A stretch of 64,000 nt of DNA, taken from NCBI GenBank assembly GCA_963921425.1, contig OY992837.1:15597896-15661895 (forward strand), read 5' to 3'. The stretch is from Dryas octopetala. Lineage: Eukaryota; Streptophyta; Magnoliopsida; Rosales; Rosaceae. The notes beneath the pieces were generated by a model that saw nothing but the letters and a program-made list of their open reading frames with translations, ran no database searches and was not told where the DNA came from. Both the position numbers and the translations under genes were made by a program. Of this stretch, positions 1 through 14,289 are shown piece by piece (the stretch's first letter is position 1; every line of letters begins with the position of its first letter).

Positions 1-3886
<3,886 letters not shown>

Positions 3887-4605
3887 AACCCTGATCATGT
3901 TGTCGAGTACTGGATTTTCCATGCACTTGGATCTTCTTTGCACTTTCTGCTATGACGATGTCTAGGAGGGTCTCAACCCCTTATGTCTATCCTCTTTTTT
4001 TATTTGACTTTATTCTTGTCTTTTAACTTTTGTTAGTTCAACAGGAGCCATTATATTTTTGTTAAGAATTAGCGTAAGTGTGATTGTGAATTTACTCCAG
4101 TCAAATGTTCAAACTACTTTGCCATGTTATTTACTTATTAGTATTAGGCAGTAATCTACAACTTTTCACCTCCCTCCTCGTTTGCAAGCATTCTTCCTTT
4201 TGGATAAATGAGTGTTTAATCCTATGCATCATATGCTGCATGTTACTGTTTTCTCGTTTTTGGTGGTGTTGGGGATTGAAATAAATGTCATTCTTTGCCA
4301 TGCTCATGCTTGAAGCTTGAGCTACAACTCTACTCACCAACACCTTAGATCATTTGCAGTTCTAGTCTCATCCCAACACCATGATATACCAATCACTACG
4401 ATAAACTTGGTTGAATTGATTACACAGCTTCTAAGTAAATATACTCATTTTGGTTTCTTACTTTTAACAACATAGACTTGGACAGAAGTCATCAAATGTT
4501 TTCTCCTACATGACAATTAAGCTATGGAATGGATGTTTGGATGTTTCAAATTAGCAATTAGGAACAGATAAATATGGTGGGGCAAAACAAGTCATTAGGA
4601 GCAGA
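3887..4605. other. intergenic, nothing recognised
   Basis: This covers the RBX1 3' UTR and following AT-rich sequence. No homology or repeat structure was seen on either strand. Confidence 0.5.
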
Positions 4606-4758
4606 TAAATATGCAAATAAGAAAGCACTTTGTTCATCCCTTGACAGTTTGATGCATGGTTTACACCAAACCAACAGATTAGCCTCTCCTCCTCTATTGT
4701 GCTTCAGCTCCACCTTGATCAGTTTGCTCAGTCTGTGTTGGGTCTGGTACAAGCTGCC
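4606..4758 (-). pseudogene. copy of the 3' end of the MAPR gene (last codons plus 3' UTR)
   Basis: Reading the minus strand, this block repeats the end of the intact MAPR gene at 10.44-10.60 kb: codons for QLVPDPTQTEQTD-like sequence, the stop region and about 85 bases beyond it. The intact copy has an extra 9-base TTTGCTCAG unit. Similarity stops abruptly at 4758 (AAGCTGCC), where the rest of the coding exon should begin. It is a non-functional fragment, either a small segmental duplication or filler copied during break repair. No MAPR coding domain is present. Confidence 0.75.
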
Positions 4759-5048
4759 ATGACCATTCTGTAATCACCTCCATCATCGATCAATTTTTTC
4801 CCAAAAGAAGAAGGAATCAATCAAGCAAAGTATATATTCCAATTGATGACACGAATTTCGACATATTGGCCATTTTGATCGATCGATAATATTCTTCTAC
4901 TTTTCAGTTTTCATTTTGCAACTATAAAAATTCGGAATACTTTAAAAATTTAGAAATTGAGCTTTTTATTCGGTAATAGACAAAGAGAGTACAACCCTGG
5001 ATTGAAGATTAATCACATCGCCTTGGTCAGGTAGCAATAGGGTCGAGT

Positions 5049-5081
<33 letters not shown>

Positions 5082-5212
5082 ATTCGATGTATATGGTTTG
5101 TGGTCACTGCTCAGACATTAATGTTTCATAAGGAATATTTCAAGTAGAGAACTTACAGATGAGCTTTTTTAGAGGCTTTAACATGCATGCGATATTGGGC
5201 TTGTAACACAAG

Positions 5213-5248
<36 letters not shown>

Positions 5249-5342
5249 AAGGCAAACAACAACAACCAGATGATCTGCCTACACAATAAAACCAATTAAT
5301 GAAGAGTAGTCAGTCCATCGGATTCTTCAGTACAGCACCATT
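4759..5342. repeat. intergenic stretch with GA and TA microsatellites
   Basis: It contains a (GA)n run at about 5050-5079 and a (TA)n run at about 5214-5246. A further (TA)n run at 5399-5422 lies in the first intron of the following gene. Length polymorphism is expected at all three. No gene was seen before the ATG at 5343. Confidence 0.75.
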
Positions 5343-6692
5343 ATGTTTGGTTGGAAAAATGGGAAGACACAATTATCTAATGCCATGTCTGTAAGTGCAT
5401 ATATATATATATATATATATACTACGTACCCACCTCCATCGATCTGTAATTCATTAATTACTACATCATATATATTCATGTATATAGTATTAATGGATTA
5501 ATTATGTATGTATATATTATTAATTGATTAATTAATTTTGTCATGATTTTCTGTTTCTTTCATTTGTCTAATAGATTGTGGAACTTTTGGTGCATATGGA
5601 TTGTGAAGGATGCGAAAAGAGGATAAGAAGAGCAATATCAAAAATAGATGGCAAGACTAGCTACTAGCTTTAATATAATTATTAACCAATTAATTGTTTC
5701 ATGATCGATCTCCTATAAATTAATTTGATGTTTAATTATATGAGGAAATTACAAATTTGGTCCACTTATTTTATACCTAGTTCAATTTTGGTCCACGATC
5801 TTTTTTAAGTTCTGTTTTGGTCCACTAATTGTTTCATTTGTTCAATAAAGGTCCAGATTTGTGACTTTAAATCTTTTGGGTTGTGTTTTCTTCAATTATA
5901 ATTGAAGTATAAGTTATATTTCATCATTTCTTAGTCATAAAAACAAATTTGGAGTATTATAATCTAAGAGAATTGAGATTTGGTGAAATTTGAAAAATTG
6001 GCAGTTTTGGGTACCCTACTTTAGGGTCAATTATCTTGAGTTTTAGAACTCCAATTTGAATGATCTTTATATGGTTGTAAAGAAGAAATGCATAGCTTTA
6101 AAACAAGTATATATTTGCTGAATTTGGGTGAGATTTGATAGGGTAAAAAGCAGGCCAAATTTGAGAAAACAAATCTGGACCTTTATTGAACAAGTGAAAC
6201 AATTAATGGACCAAAACAGAACTTGAAAAAAATTGTGGACCAAAATTGAACTAGGTATAAAATAACTGGACTAAATCTGTAATTTCCTCTTAATTATATA
6301 TATATATGTAAGTTTATATTAGCTACATAGAATATTAATATATTAATTGGATGATGTGCATGCATGCAGGTGTGGATAGCTTCGAAATAGACATGGACAA
6401 GCAAAAGGTAACGGTGACGGGATATGTAGATCAAAGGAAGGTGTTGAAAGTTGTCAGAAGAACGGGAAGGAAGGCAGAGTTCTGGCCGTTCCCATACGAC
6501 AGCGAATACTATCCGTACGCTTCCCAATACTTAGACGAGTCCACGTACTCGTCATCCTACAACTACTATATGCACGGCTACAATGAAGCCGTGCATGGCT
6601 ACTTCCCGAACCCTTTGTACTCAACTGTTCATGATGAAACTGTCCATCTCTTCAGTGATGACAACGTTCATGCATACTGCACCCTCATGTGA
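5343..6692 (+). CDS. heavy-metal-associated isoprenylated plant protein (HIPP), single HMA domain
   Basis: Three exons: 5343-5390, 5575-5650 and 6370-6692 (TGA), giving 148 residues. Exon 1 (MFGWKNGKTQLSNAMS) enters the HMA domain at IVELLVHMDCEGCEKRIRRA, which holds the metal-binding MxCxxC motif. The fold continues through DSFEIDMDKQKVTVTGYV. A WPFPYDSEYYPYASQY block and a Tyr/His-rich tail follow, and the protein ends CTLM, a CaaX box for isoprenylation. Such proteins bind soft metals or act as membrane-tethered adaptors. I chose the start because exon 1 ends at a good GTAAGT donor in phase with exon 2 and matches the N-terminus of the small Arabidopsis HIPPs with a WPFPY block. Intron 2 uses a GC donor (G|GCAAGA) with an ordinary AG acceptor and contains a MITE. 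The frame is intact, so the gene is probably functional. Confidence 0.88.
5742..6289. mobile_element. Mutator-type MITE inside the HIPP intron
   Basis: The ends are inverted copies starting GAGGAAATTACA and run about 116 bases (5742-5857 and 6174-6289). The 10-base sequence TTAATTATAT flanks both sides (5732-5741 and 6290-6299), a 9-10 bp target duplication as made by Mutator-like elements. It has no coding capacity. The TIRs contain the GGTCCA blocks common in such plant MITEs. Confidence 0.9.
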
Positions 6693-7135
6693 TATTTATT
6701 TTACTATGCTTATTTACCATATATATATAATTTATAATATTGTTAACTGGCCATAAAAGTTTGAAAATTTCTTTATGGTAATGGTATAAGCAATGTTTGC
6801 ATAATTCAAAAAGAGATCTTATCTTTTCAGAAATTCACAATAACCTTTTTCACTAATACTAAAGTAATAGTCTTCGTTGGTCATTAACTGAAGAATTTAT
6901 CCAAGAAATTGTCATTCTTGAATTTTGCTTCATCCAAGTCTGAAAAACTTAGTACTGCAAATCTGGAAGTATAGGAGATTAATATATCGTTGAAGAATTT
7001 TTTGAATTGAAAACCCACATCAAAACCAGCACCCACTTACACTAAAAGCTAGCTAGAAGCATGCACAAGTTAATCTATACATTAGCTGGCTAGAGTAGTT
7101 TTCTCCCTCTTTTAGTTTTTCAAAAAGAATAGATG
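6693..7135. other. intergenic, nothing recognised
   Basis: HIPP 3' UTR and AT-rich flank. No feature seen. Confidence 0.5.
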
Positions 7136-7581
7136 CACTTCAAGAAAAAGTTGTTTAGGTGATGCGACGAAATTTCGTCGCCCAAAGTGAGTTTTCGTTG
7201 CCTAAAGTTTTGGGCGACGCAATTATTTTGTCGAAAACTTTGTCGCCTAAACTGCGTCACTCAAGACCTTACGCAACAAAATTATGGTTTGTCGCCTAAA
7301 GAAACCTGGGGCGACGAACCAAATTCGTCTCGCAAACGAACTTTGTTTGAAGAGGGTACTTTGGGTGACGAAATTATGGTTCGTCGCCTAAAGCTACCTT
7401 AGGAGACGAACCAAATTTGTCGCCTAAGGGTTTTTATTTATTTTTTTAGACAAAAACTATAATAACATAAAATTTATTAATAAATTTATATTAACACAAA
7501 GTAGCAAAAATTTAATATTAAAATTTCATAATTATATCCAAATATTCGTACAAACGATAATTAATGACCATAGTGGTCAAT

Positions 7582-8858
7582 CTATCCTAAGTCGGTAGTG
7601 TCATCGACATCCATGTCTGGCGGCGGCTGTTGAATGTTTGGTGGCATCATAAAGCCAGGTATGCACTGGGTCATTTGGCTGAACATCTGCTTCATCTCAC
7701 TGAACTGTTCCTTGCGTGTCGCTTTCTCTACCTCGTGAGCCGCTTTCTCGGCATTTAGTTGCACTTTAGCGGACAGGTCAGCGACGACTGCAGATGGTTG
7801 AGAAGAAGACGAGGAGGCCCTGACATTACGAACTCGACCATATCTCATGCCGCGTATCTCCCTACTGGGCCTAACACCTAGTGAGTCTATCAAAATACAA
7901 AGTCCGGCATCGGGATTGGGTACTGGAATCAACTCCGACGGAGTGTCAGGAGGGTGCTAGCTGGCTAAGTCCTTTAAAATGTTATACACAAGTTAGAAAT
8001 TAGGAAATTAATTATAAATATAAAAATTGTGAAAAAAGTTAAAAAATAAAAAACTAACATGTTTTGCTTTTGCCTCATCACAAACGGGTCGGACATAGAC
8101 ATCCTCAAAAGTGTCGATCTTCTGAAATTGTGAACCCGCCTGAAAAAGAAAATAAAGTTGTCAAAGACTCAAACAATACTAAAGAATATATATGTATTAA
8201 ATTAAATAATAACGTACCTGACGTCGCGACTCCACCCGGTATGAGATGGGCATCGAACCACCATGATGCTCAAAGCTTGTTGTCGCTTTCTGTTTCCTAA
8301 CATTGGCGGTCGACTTCTTCTGTTAAATATTAGACAAATTGTAAATGTGTTAGTTCATATACAATAAAGGGATAACAGAAAGAAAATAGTTTTTTGAAAC
8401 CTTAAAATGATATAACGTACCAAATAGTTCAGGTTCTGAAAATGGGCGCACAAATACTGCTACTAGTCAGTCCACTCTACCATTTCCTCAGGGGGGTTCG
8501 CCAATGCCTCATTTACCGACCCCCACGAGATGTAGTGCAAGTGCAGCTCGTACTTCCATTGAGTGTAAGCCTTGGTGAATAAATTGTCCACATATGCAGC
8601 TGTGAGGGGATTCGACATCTGGATGTCATAGTTTACCTGACAATGATGTATTAATCTAGCTATACTCACTGAAATAGAGCCCATCATGTCGCTCTTGATC
8701 TGAGCAGCAATTTTTTTCCAACTAGGAGCAACCATGGGGTACTCAACACGGACAACCGCCCCGACATCATGCGAGAACATACTATTGACGTACGAGTCGG
8801 CCGGTCGTCGGTGTCCAGGATCGCACACTAGTCGAATCCTCTCTTTCGCTGTGCGCAT
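7582..8858 (-). pseudogene. CACTA-associated plant transposase protein (Transposase_24 / Ptta-En-Spm type)
   Basis: Minus-strand blocks in order are: about 8463-8858 (VAPSWKKIAAQIKSDM, WKYELHLHYISWGSVNEAL); about 8218-8320 (KKSTANVRKQKATTSFEHH then RVESRRQ); about 8065-8150 (FQKIDTFEDVYVRPVCDEAK); and 7582-7932 (a Glu/Lys-rich helix then a Pro-rich tail, QQPPPDMDVDDTTDLG, stop). The W-K and N-R-K-K-type blocks match the family of plant proteins found beside CACTA transposases. A TAG just after 8463 (EWTD, stop, then QYLCAHFQNL) and missing segments suggest decay, though some gaps are introns. Confidence 0.65.
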
Positions 8859-9000
8859 GATCCAAGCCGACTTCCACCCTCTACATACCCCCCTCGTCGT
8901 TTTAGTACCTATAAAAGCAAATATAACATATTAATTTCACTGTAATATTAGAACATCTAAATACAATTGAATCTAAACACAATCGATATTAACATTTTTC

Positions 9001-9531
9001 TTAAGATGCAGAACACGCATTGGATGACGCCGGATCATCTGCAACACCTACCTGACTGTAGTTGGGAGATCGACGAGCCCTCCGTGACACAGGAGCTGAC
9101 CCAACACTCAAGCTGACCCAATCATCTTCCTCAAAGATAGGTTGACTGTGATCGAACGATGCATGTGGATAAGCATCGTTTATTATACCCATCACTTTGT
9201 CATCATCATTACAAACAGATTCAATAGGTTGCATAATTGTCTGAGCATCCGAGGAAGTCGAAGTAGCCACTCTCGGTTCACCATGATGATACCATGTCGT
9301 ATAATTGTGTAACATCTCATTTTTTACCAAATGAATTTTTACTGCATCCAATGTCTTCCAGAAAGTGTTGTTACAATACCGACACAGACACTTTATATGA
9401 TTCTGAGCATTGACATGCTTCCTTGCAGCTTCAATAAACGACTTGATCTCATCTAAATATTCATCACTAACACGATTCAGATTATGTATCCATTGCCGAT
9501 CCATAATGTCTGTTTCCATATTATACAACAA
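9001..9531 (-). pseudogene. CACTA transposase N-terminal (Transpos_assoc) domain
   Basis: The minus-strand frame reads MDRQWIHNLNRVSDEYLDEI followed by a cysteine block, KCLCRYCNNTFW, and later HLVKNEMLHNYTTWYHHGE. This is the domain found at the N-terminus of plant CACTA transposases (W, then C-x-C-x2-C, then W-x2-HGE). The tnp2 catalytic region expected next is absent. After HGE the sequence is Ser/Asp-rich and ends at a stop at 9001. Confidence 0.75.
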
Positions 9532-9535
9532 TTAG

Positions 9536-10528
9536 ACAAAGATGAGTCACCCTTCTTCGTCTCCTTATGGCTCCGGTAAGGGCCATATCTCATTCAAGAA
9601 TGCACATTATGTGTCTTAGTTAACGAATCTTACGCACATGTTTCGATTAGGGAAAATTTCGACAACATCTCCCTATGGTTCTCCAAGTACATGACGTAGA
9701 TATTAAAAATAAATATATAGTATGCACTTGAAGAACATTAGGGAACACCACCAAAAATCCCTTAATCAAAATCACATCACGTGAACCGCTAACTACTACA
9801 CATAATTGACACTCTCAAATTGTCTATGGGTAATTTGGACAATTCAAAAATCAATATTGGAGCGCAGTCACGTATTGTGTCCACACGCGCTTCCAACAGA
9901 CTCTTGAATGGGTCTATGGTGTATTCAAGTTGAATATACAAAATTATCCATCGATAACTTCGCACAATTAGTTTAATATATATATCTAAATATATATATA
10001 GGGAAAATGCAAAATTGGTTCTGTGTTTTCCCTTGTGATCAATTTTGGTCCTCATGGTTTCAAAATTGTCAATTTTGTCCATGTTTACATATGTAAGCAA
10101 TTCTAGGACATTTTTAAAAATCTGAAGAGATGGTCCGTGTGTTTACATATGCATTGCATTCTTTGAGTTTGTGACTAGCATTTCCCATCTACAATATTAA
10201 TTTTCTTTTAGAAGATTTTTTAGCACTCGCCTAATTTGTTCATCTTTTTTTGCAAGCATACCACTGCCATTCCTTGGAGTGATGGTTTTTTACAACAATA
10301 CCATACCATATAGTATATACATAACAAATTATATGTTTACAGACAAGACCAGGATAAAAATTTGTGCTCATATTCAACGAAACCCTAATGATACAACATC
10401 TCACTAATGTATGTTCCTAAAGGAAAGGGGCATAACAACAAAAAGATGCAAATAGGAAAGCACTTTCTTCATCCCTTGACAGTTTGATGCATGGTTTATA
10501 CCACTCCAACAGATTAGTCTCTCCTCCT
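9536..10528. other. intergenic, possible MITE scar
   Basis: A block at about 10000-10090 (AAAATGCAAAATTGGT, CAATTTTGGTCCTCATGG, CAATTTTGTCCATG) resembles one arm of the Mutator-type MITEs elsewhere in this window. I found no matching inverted arm. The segment 10440-10528 is the MAPR 3' UTR. Nothing else recognised. Confidence 0.4.
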
Positions 10529-11436
10529 CTATTGTGCTTCATCTCCACCTTGATCAGTTTGCTCAGTTTGCTCAGTCTGTGTTGGGTCTGGTACAAGCTG
10601 CCCAACCTTGACATACTTTTCTACAAATTTATCTTCCCAGTCCTGTAAAATGTCAAGCTCATCAGGACCCAAACCTTGGATGTTACCTGTTATGTCTTGG
10701 GGTTTAAAAGACAGAAGAGCCAACGCTCTGCTAGCATCCCTTCCAGCAAACATTGCATATGGTCCACCTGGACCATAAAAATTCCTGCAACCACAAAACC
10801 AAACTTAAAAACACTGGAAATTTTATCAAGTTGACAAGTATTATTAAACAAAAGAGACTATTACACTTGTATTAGTTTTCTTAATACTCCTCATAAATTA
10901 AGATATGACTTTTCAATTTTTTACTGGTAAATTAGTACAAATAATGGGCATGTGAGTACCATTTTTTCCTCAATAAAGACCTTTCATTTCATGATGGACA
11001 TTTGATTTTGTATAAACGGAAAGCGACCAAATTGACGAAATTAGCTTAATTTTCTGAGCAACCAAAGAGAATGAAAATAGTAGTACCTGGAGGAAGAGAC
11101 GTCGTAGATCTGAGCTCTGATGGCCATGAGAAGAGGCTTATTGGGGTCCGACCCATCATATCCTCTCAATTCTTTCTCCGTCATGTCGCCCACTTGCACC
11201 GACTCTCTCGGAGGACTGAAGTACTTGTTCGCCAAACTCGAATTGTTACTGTCAATGATCGCCGCCACCGGAGGAGCCTTGCTCTTGCTCTTGCTGTAAT
11301 CATCTTCGGGACCCACAAACATGCCGCTGACCATTCTGTAAACCACCACCGCCATTCCGCCGATTGTGAAGAACGCCGCCGGTGAAAGCCCCGTGTACCC
11401 CCTAATCATCTCCATCAATTCCTCGTATATTCCCAT
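10529..11436 (-). CDS. MAPR: membrane steroid-binding protein, MAPR family (cytochrome b5-like haem/steroid-binding domain)
   Basis: Two exons, 11087-11436 and 10529-10784, joined by a GT-AG intron that splits an Arg codon, give 201 residues. The order is: a short lumenal N-terminus (MGIYEELMEMIRGYTGLSPA); one membrane span (about 20-38, FFTIGGMAVVVYRMVSGMFV); a charged linker; then the b5-like domain from VQVGDMTEKELRGYDGSD through KPLLMAIRAQIYDVSSS, FYGPGGPYAMFAGRDASRAL and DWEDKFVEKYVKVGQLV. A Gln/Thr/Glu tail ends GGDEAQ. MAPR proteins bind haem and steroids at the ER or plasma membrane and support P450 or brassinosteroid pathways. YGPGGPYxxFAGRDASRAL is the family signature and is intact. 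Length and exon structure are normal. I see no defect. Confidence 0.93.
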
Positions 11437-11643
11437 TTTTTGTCTTCTTCTTGTAATTAATCTCTTTTCCGACTCTTGTAATCTTGCATTCTTATTCCGT
11501 TGCCTCAGCTTTCTTCAACTAAGTTTTTTCATATACAATGATAGTCCAACCACACCTACTACCATTTTCACGCTCACCTACCCTCCTCCCTGGTTGTTTT
11601 GTTTTTTTTGTTTTTTTATTTTTTTCAATGGTGTGCATTGGAA
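11437..11643. other. MAPR upstream region
   Basis: 5' UTR and proximal promoter of the minus-strand MAPR gene, with T-rich runs at 11598-11627. I saw no certain TATA box. Confidence 0.4.
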
Positions 11644-12059
11644 TAGGGCTCACCAAAAAGCCCAAGGCCGGAAGCCCACCCGAAGCCTGCCCAGCCCATT
11701 AGGCCCGAAGTCCGATTTGGCCCGAAATTTGGGTCGGTCCGGCCCGGCCTGAAAGTCTCTTGGGTTGGGCTTGGGCCATCCACTTGAAGCCTATGGGCTG
11801 CCCGAAGCCCGGCCTGTTTAGGCTCGCCTAAAGCCCGACCCAAATCCCAATTTGGGAATTATAATATATTTAATAGATTTTTCGTTTGTTTACTATAATA
11901 AATTATTAAAATGCTTATTAAGTTATTATATAATACTATAATGTTAGTAAATAGAATAGTGTAAATTATGTAATACCATAAATAATAAAGTAATAAACTT
12001 TTAAAATTATATACAACATACAACTATAATAAAAAATGTATATGTGTATATACAACTAT

Positions 12060-12670
12060 AATTAAAGTTATTAAACCACGATCGTCAATTCATTAATTCA
12101 ACAATCTGAACCGTTCATTTTCTATTTTCATAGTCAAAGATCATCCTTACAAAAAATCGGCTAAATCAGAATTCATCTATCCATTCGATTATCATTAGAA
12201 AAACCACGATCGTTCATTAATTTGACCACCGTTACGTCACTTTTACATTTCCAATTCTAATTTTTTGCAAAAATTCTCTTTGAGTGAGGAACTAAAACTT
12301 GAACGGTTCGGATCGTTGAAAACACAATCGATATGTGAGCTTTTACATATAAATACACTTGAAGAGTATAATTCTAATAACTTTCCCGTTGAAACCTTAT
12401 TGTTTCCATAATTATGAAGACCACAACGTGATTTCAACAATCTGACCCGTTCATTTTCTATGTTCATAGTCAAAGATCATCTGTACAAAAAATCGGCTAA
12501 ATCGAAATTCATCTACCCATTCGATCATCATTAGAAAAACCACGATCGTTCATTAATTCGACCACCATTATGTCACTTTTACATCTCCGATTGAGCTAAT
12601 TTTTTGCACGAATTATCTTTGATTGAGGAACTAAAATTTGAACGGTTCGGATCGTTGACAACACAATTGC
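12060..12670. repeat. direct duplication of about 336 bp inside the hAT element
   Basis: Blocks such as CAATCTGAACCGTTCATTTT, TCATAGTCAAAGATCATC and ACCACGATCGTTCATTAAT recur in the same order about 336 bases apart with scattered mismatches. A related palindromic unit with the CTGAACCGTTCATTTT motif lies at about 22040-22260. Confidence 0.75.
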
Positions 12671-12895
12671 ATCGTTTGTTTATAAAAATATGTAATAAAA
12701 TATATAATAAAACATATGTACATTTATGTTTTATTATAGTTGTAATGTTGTATATACTTTTAACAGTTTATTATTTATGGTATTGCACTATTACTAATAT
12801 AATAGTATTATATAATAGCTTAATAAACATATTAATAATTTATTGAAGTAAATAAACGAAAAAGTTATTAAATATGTTATGATTCACAAACTCGA

Positions 12896-12990
12896 CAAAT
12901 AAACTAGTTAGCTCAGTTGGTTGAGAGTTAAAGCTTGTTGTGTGAGGTCTCATGTTCAAATCACAACATAGCCAAAATCCTATATTTTTT
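12896..12990 (+). repeat. tRNA-derived SINE head or degenerate tRNA
   Basis: TTAGCTCAGTTGG (box A-like, about 12909-12920) and GTTCAAATC (box B-like, about 12954-12962) have the spacing of a Pol III internal promoter. A T-rich tail follows at 12980. The acceptor-stem halves do not pair convincingly and no anticodon arm is obvious, so I prefer a SINE fragment over a working tRNA gene. It lies within the hAT element. Confidence 0.55.
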
Positions 12991-13144
12991 TTTTGAAGAT
13001 ATATATGTGTCTAAACAGGCTTTGGGCCGCCCGTTCGGGCCTAGCCTGACCCGGCCCTCCAAGCCCGCAAGCCAAAGCCTGATGGGCGGGCCTTGGACTT
13101 GTGTATTATAGCCCAAGCCTGGCCCGGCCCATTGCCGACCCCTA

Positions 13145-13440
13145 CATTGGAAGATGATAAATTCTATTCATAAGTCTTTAAATTGCACATATATCCTTTA
13201 TTTTAAAAATTTCTAAACTCTACCACACCCAAAAAAAATTGGATACTTTTACATTTTACAATTTGTATTGCATATTACAACATTTTGTAGTTACCTGATA
13301 TATTTTCAATAAAACATATTAACTTTAAATTTTCAATCAATAAACTCCTTAAAACATACTTAGGTCAATCTCAGTGATTAGTTAGAACTATAGTCATTAT
13401 ATAGGTCGTCATATGTGTTGAAGCTGCAGTGGTGCATTGG
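13145..13440. other. AT-rich spacer between two hAT elements
   Basis: Nothing recognised beyond the target duplications on both sides. Confidence 0.4.
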
Positions 13441-13448
13441 TTTATATT

Positions 13449-13978
13449 CAGGAGCGGAGCTACATGTGGGCCTAAGGTGGCTCCAGCCCCCAACCCACAT
13501 GTAGCTCTATACCTATTAAAAAAAAAACATATTTATGGTTTTTCTAAAAATTTTATAGTGGCCCCCCCCGGAGCGGATCCAGGGTGGGGTCAATTGACCC
13601 CATGAATCTATAAATGCTGGGCTTGAGGAAAAATTTTGACCCCATGAAGCTTGAGTCTTGGTGGTAGTTGCAAGGAAAAGGTTGCAGGCAAAGTGTTTGT
13701 GTTTATGTCTGAAAGAAAAAAAAAAAAAAAAAAGACTAGAGAATGGAGGAAGAAATGGTGACTCACGTGATCTGCATATAAATTTTTTTTTTTTTGGAAT
13801 TCTTAACTTGCCAAACGATGTTGTTTTGGTAAGTTAATTAAAAAAAAAAACTGAGTAGAAGAGAGACCCGACCAAGAAGGCTGAAACGAAGCCTGAACCC
13901 TAAAGGCGACGCCCAGACTCAAAATAAGTATTTGTGAGCTTCTTAATCTTGACCCCATAACGATTGCTTCTGCCCCTG
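13449..13978. mobile_element. small hAT-like MITE
   Basis: The ends are CAGGAGCGGAG and CTTCTGCCCCTG (imperfect inverted repeat). They are flanked by TTTATATT at 13441-13448 and GTTATATT at 13979-13986, an 8-bp duplication with one difference. Inside, a palindromic GGAGCTACATGTGGG/CCCACATGTAGCTC pair (13454-13506) and a second GGAGCGGATCCAGGG-type start near 13569 suggest one MITE inserted in another. Non-coding. Confidence 0.7.
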
Positions 13979-14289
13979 GTTATATTATTGTACCTAATTA
14001 AATTAAACTTAATTTAGATTAAGTAATGGTTAACTTATAATTTATAACTTCAATATTTATGAAAATTATATCATTGTATTTATTTTAATGAGATCTTCAA
14101 TATAAGGTCAACATTGAACATATTTGACTATTTTCTTTTATTATCCAAATTATAATTTCTCTATTTTCTTCTACCAAATTTTCTTTCAACTTGTTTGGTA
14201 TTTTTCCCTTTCGGATTGCCCGTGGATGAAAACAAACCAAAAAAATCTATAACAATTTAGTGTGAAAAGCACCATGTTTATTAGCTCAA
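13979..14289. other. AT-rich spacer
   Basis: No feature recognised. Confidence 0.4.

Larger units (their letters stand above)
7136..9535 (-). mobile_element. decayed CACTA (En/Spm) transposon, one terminus visible
   Basis: The left end reads CACTTCAAGAAAAAG, close to the CACTACAAGAAAA ends of plant CACTA elements. It is followed at 7155-7430 by many short direct and inverted copies of GCGACGAA/TTCGTCGC, the usual subterminal repeat array. Minus-strand transposase-related exons follow. I could not find the opposite terminus between 9535 and 10000, so the right boundary is only where coding similarity ends. No tnp2 catalytic domain was seen, so it is a deletion derivative. Confidence 0.75.
11644..13144. 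mobile_element. non-autonomous hAT transposon, 1.5 kb
   Basis: The left end starts TAGGGCTC and the right end finishes GACCCCTA, an imperfect inverted terminal repeat. The flanks carry the identical 8-mer CATTGGAA (11636-11643 and 13145-13152), the target size of hAT elements. Both ends are rich in GGCCCGG/CCGGGCC motifs (11660-11840 and 13020-13140). The AT-rich middle holds a roughly 336-bp direct duplication, with matching ACCACGATCGTTCATTAAT blocks at 12203 and 12539. There is no transposase. Confidence 0.88.

Noticed and set aside
12896-12990. Functional tRNA gene
   Set aside because: Box A and box B match, but the acceptor stem and anticodon arm do not pair, and the sequence lies in a transposon with a poly-T tail.
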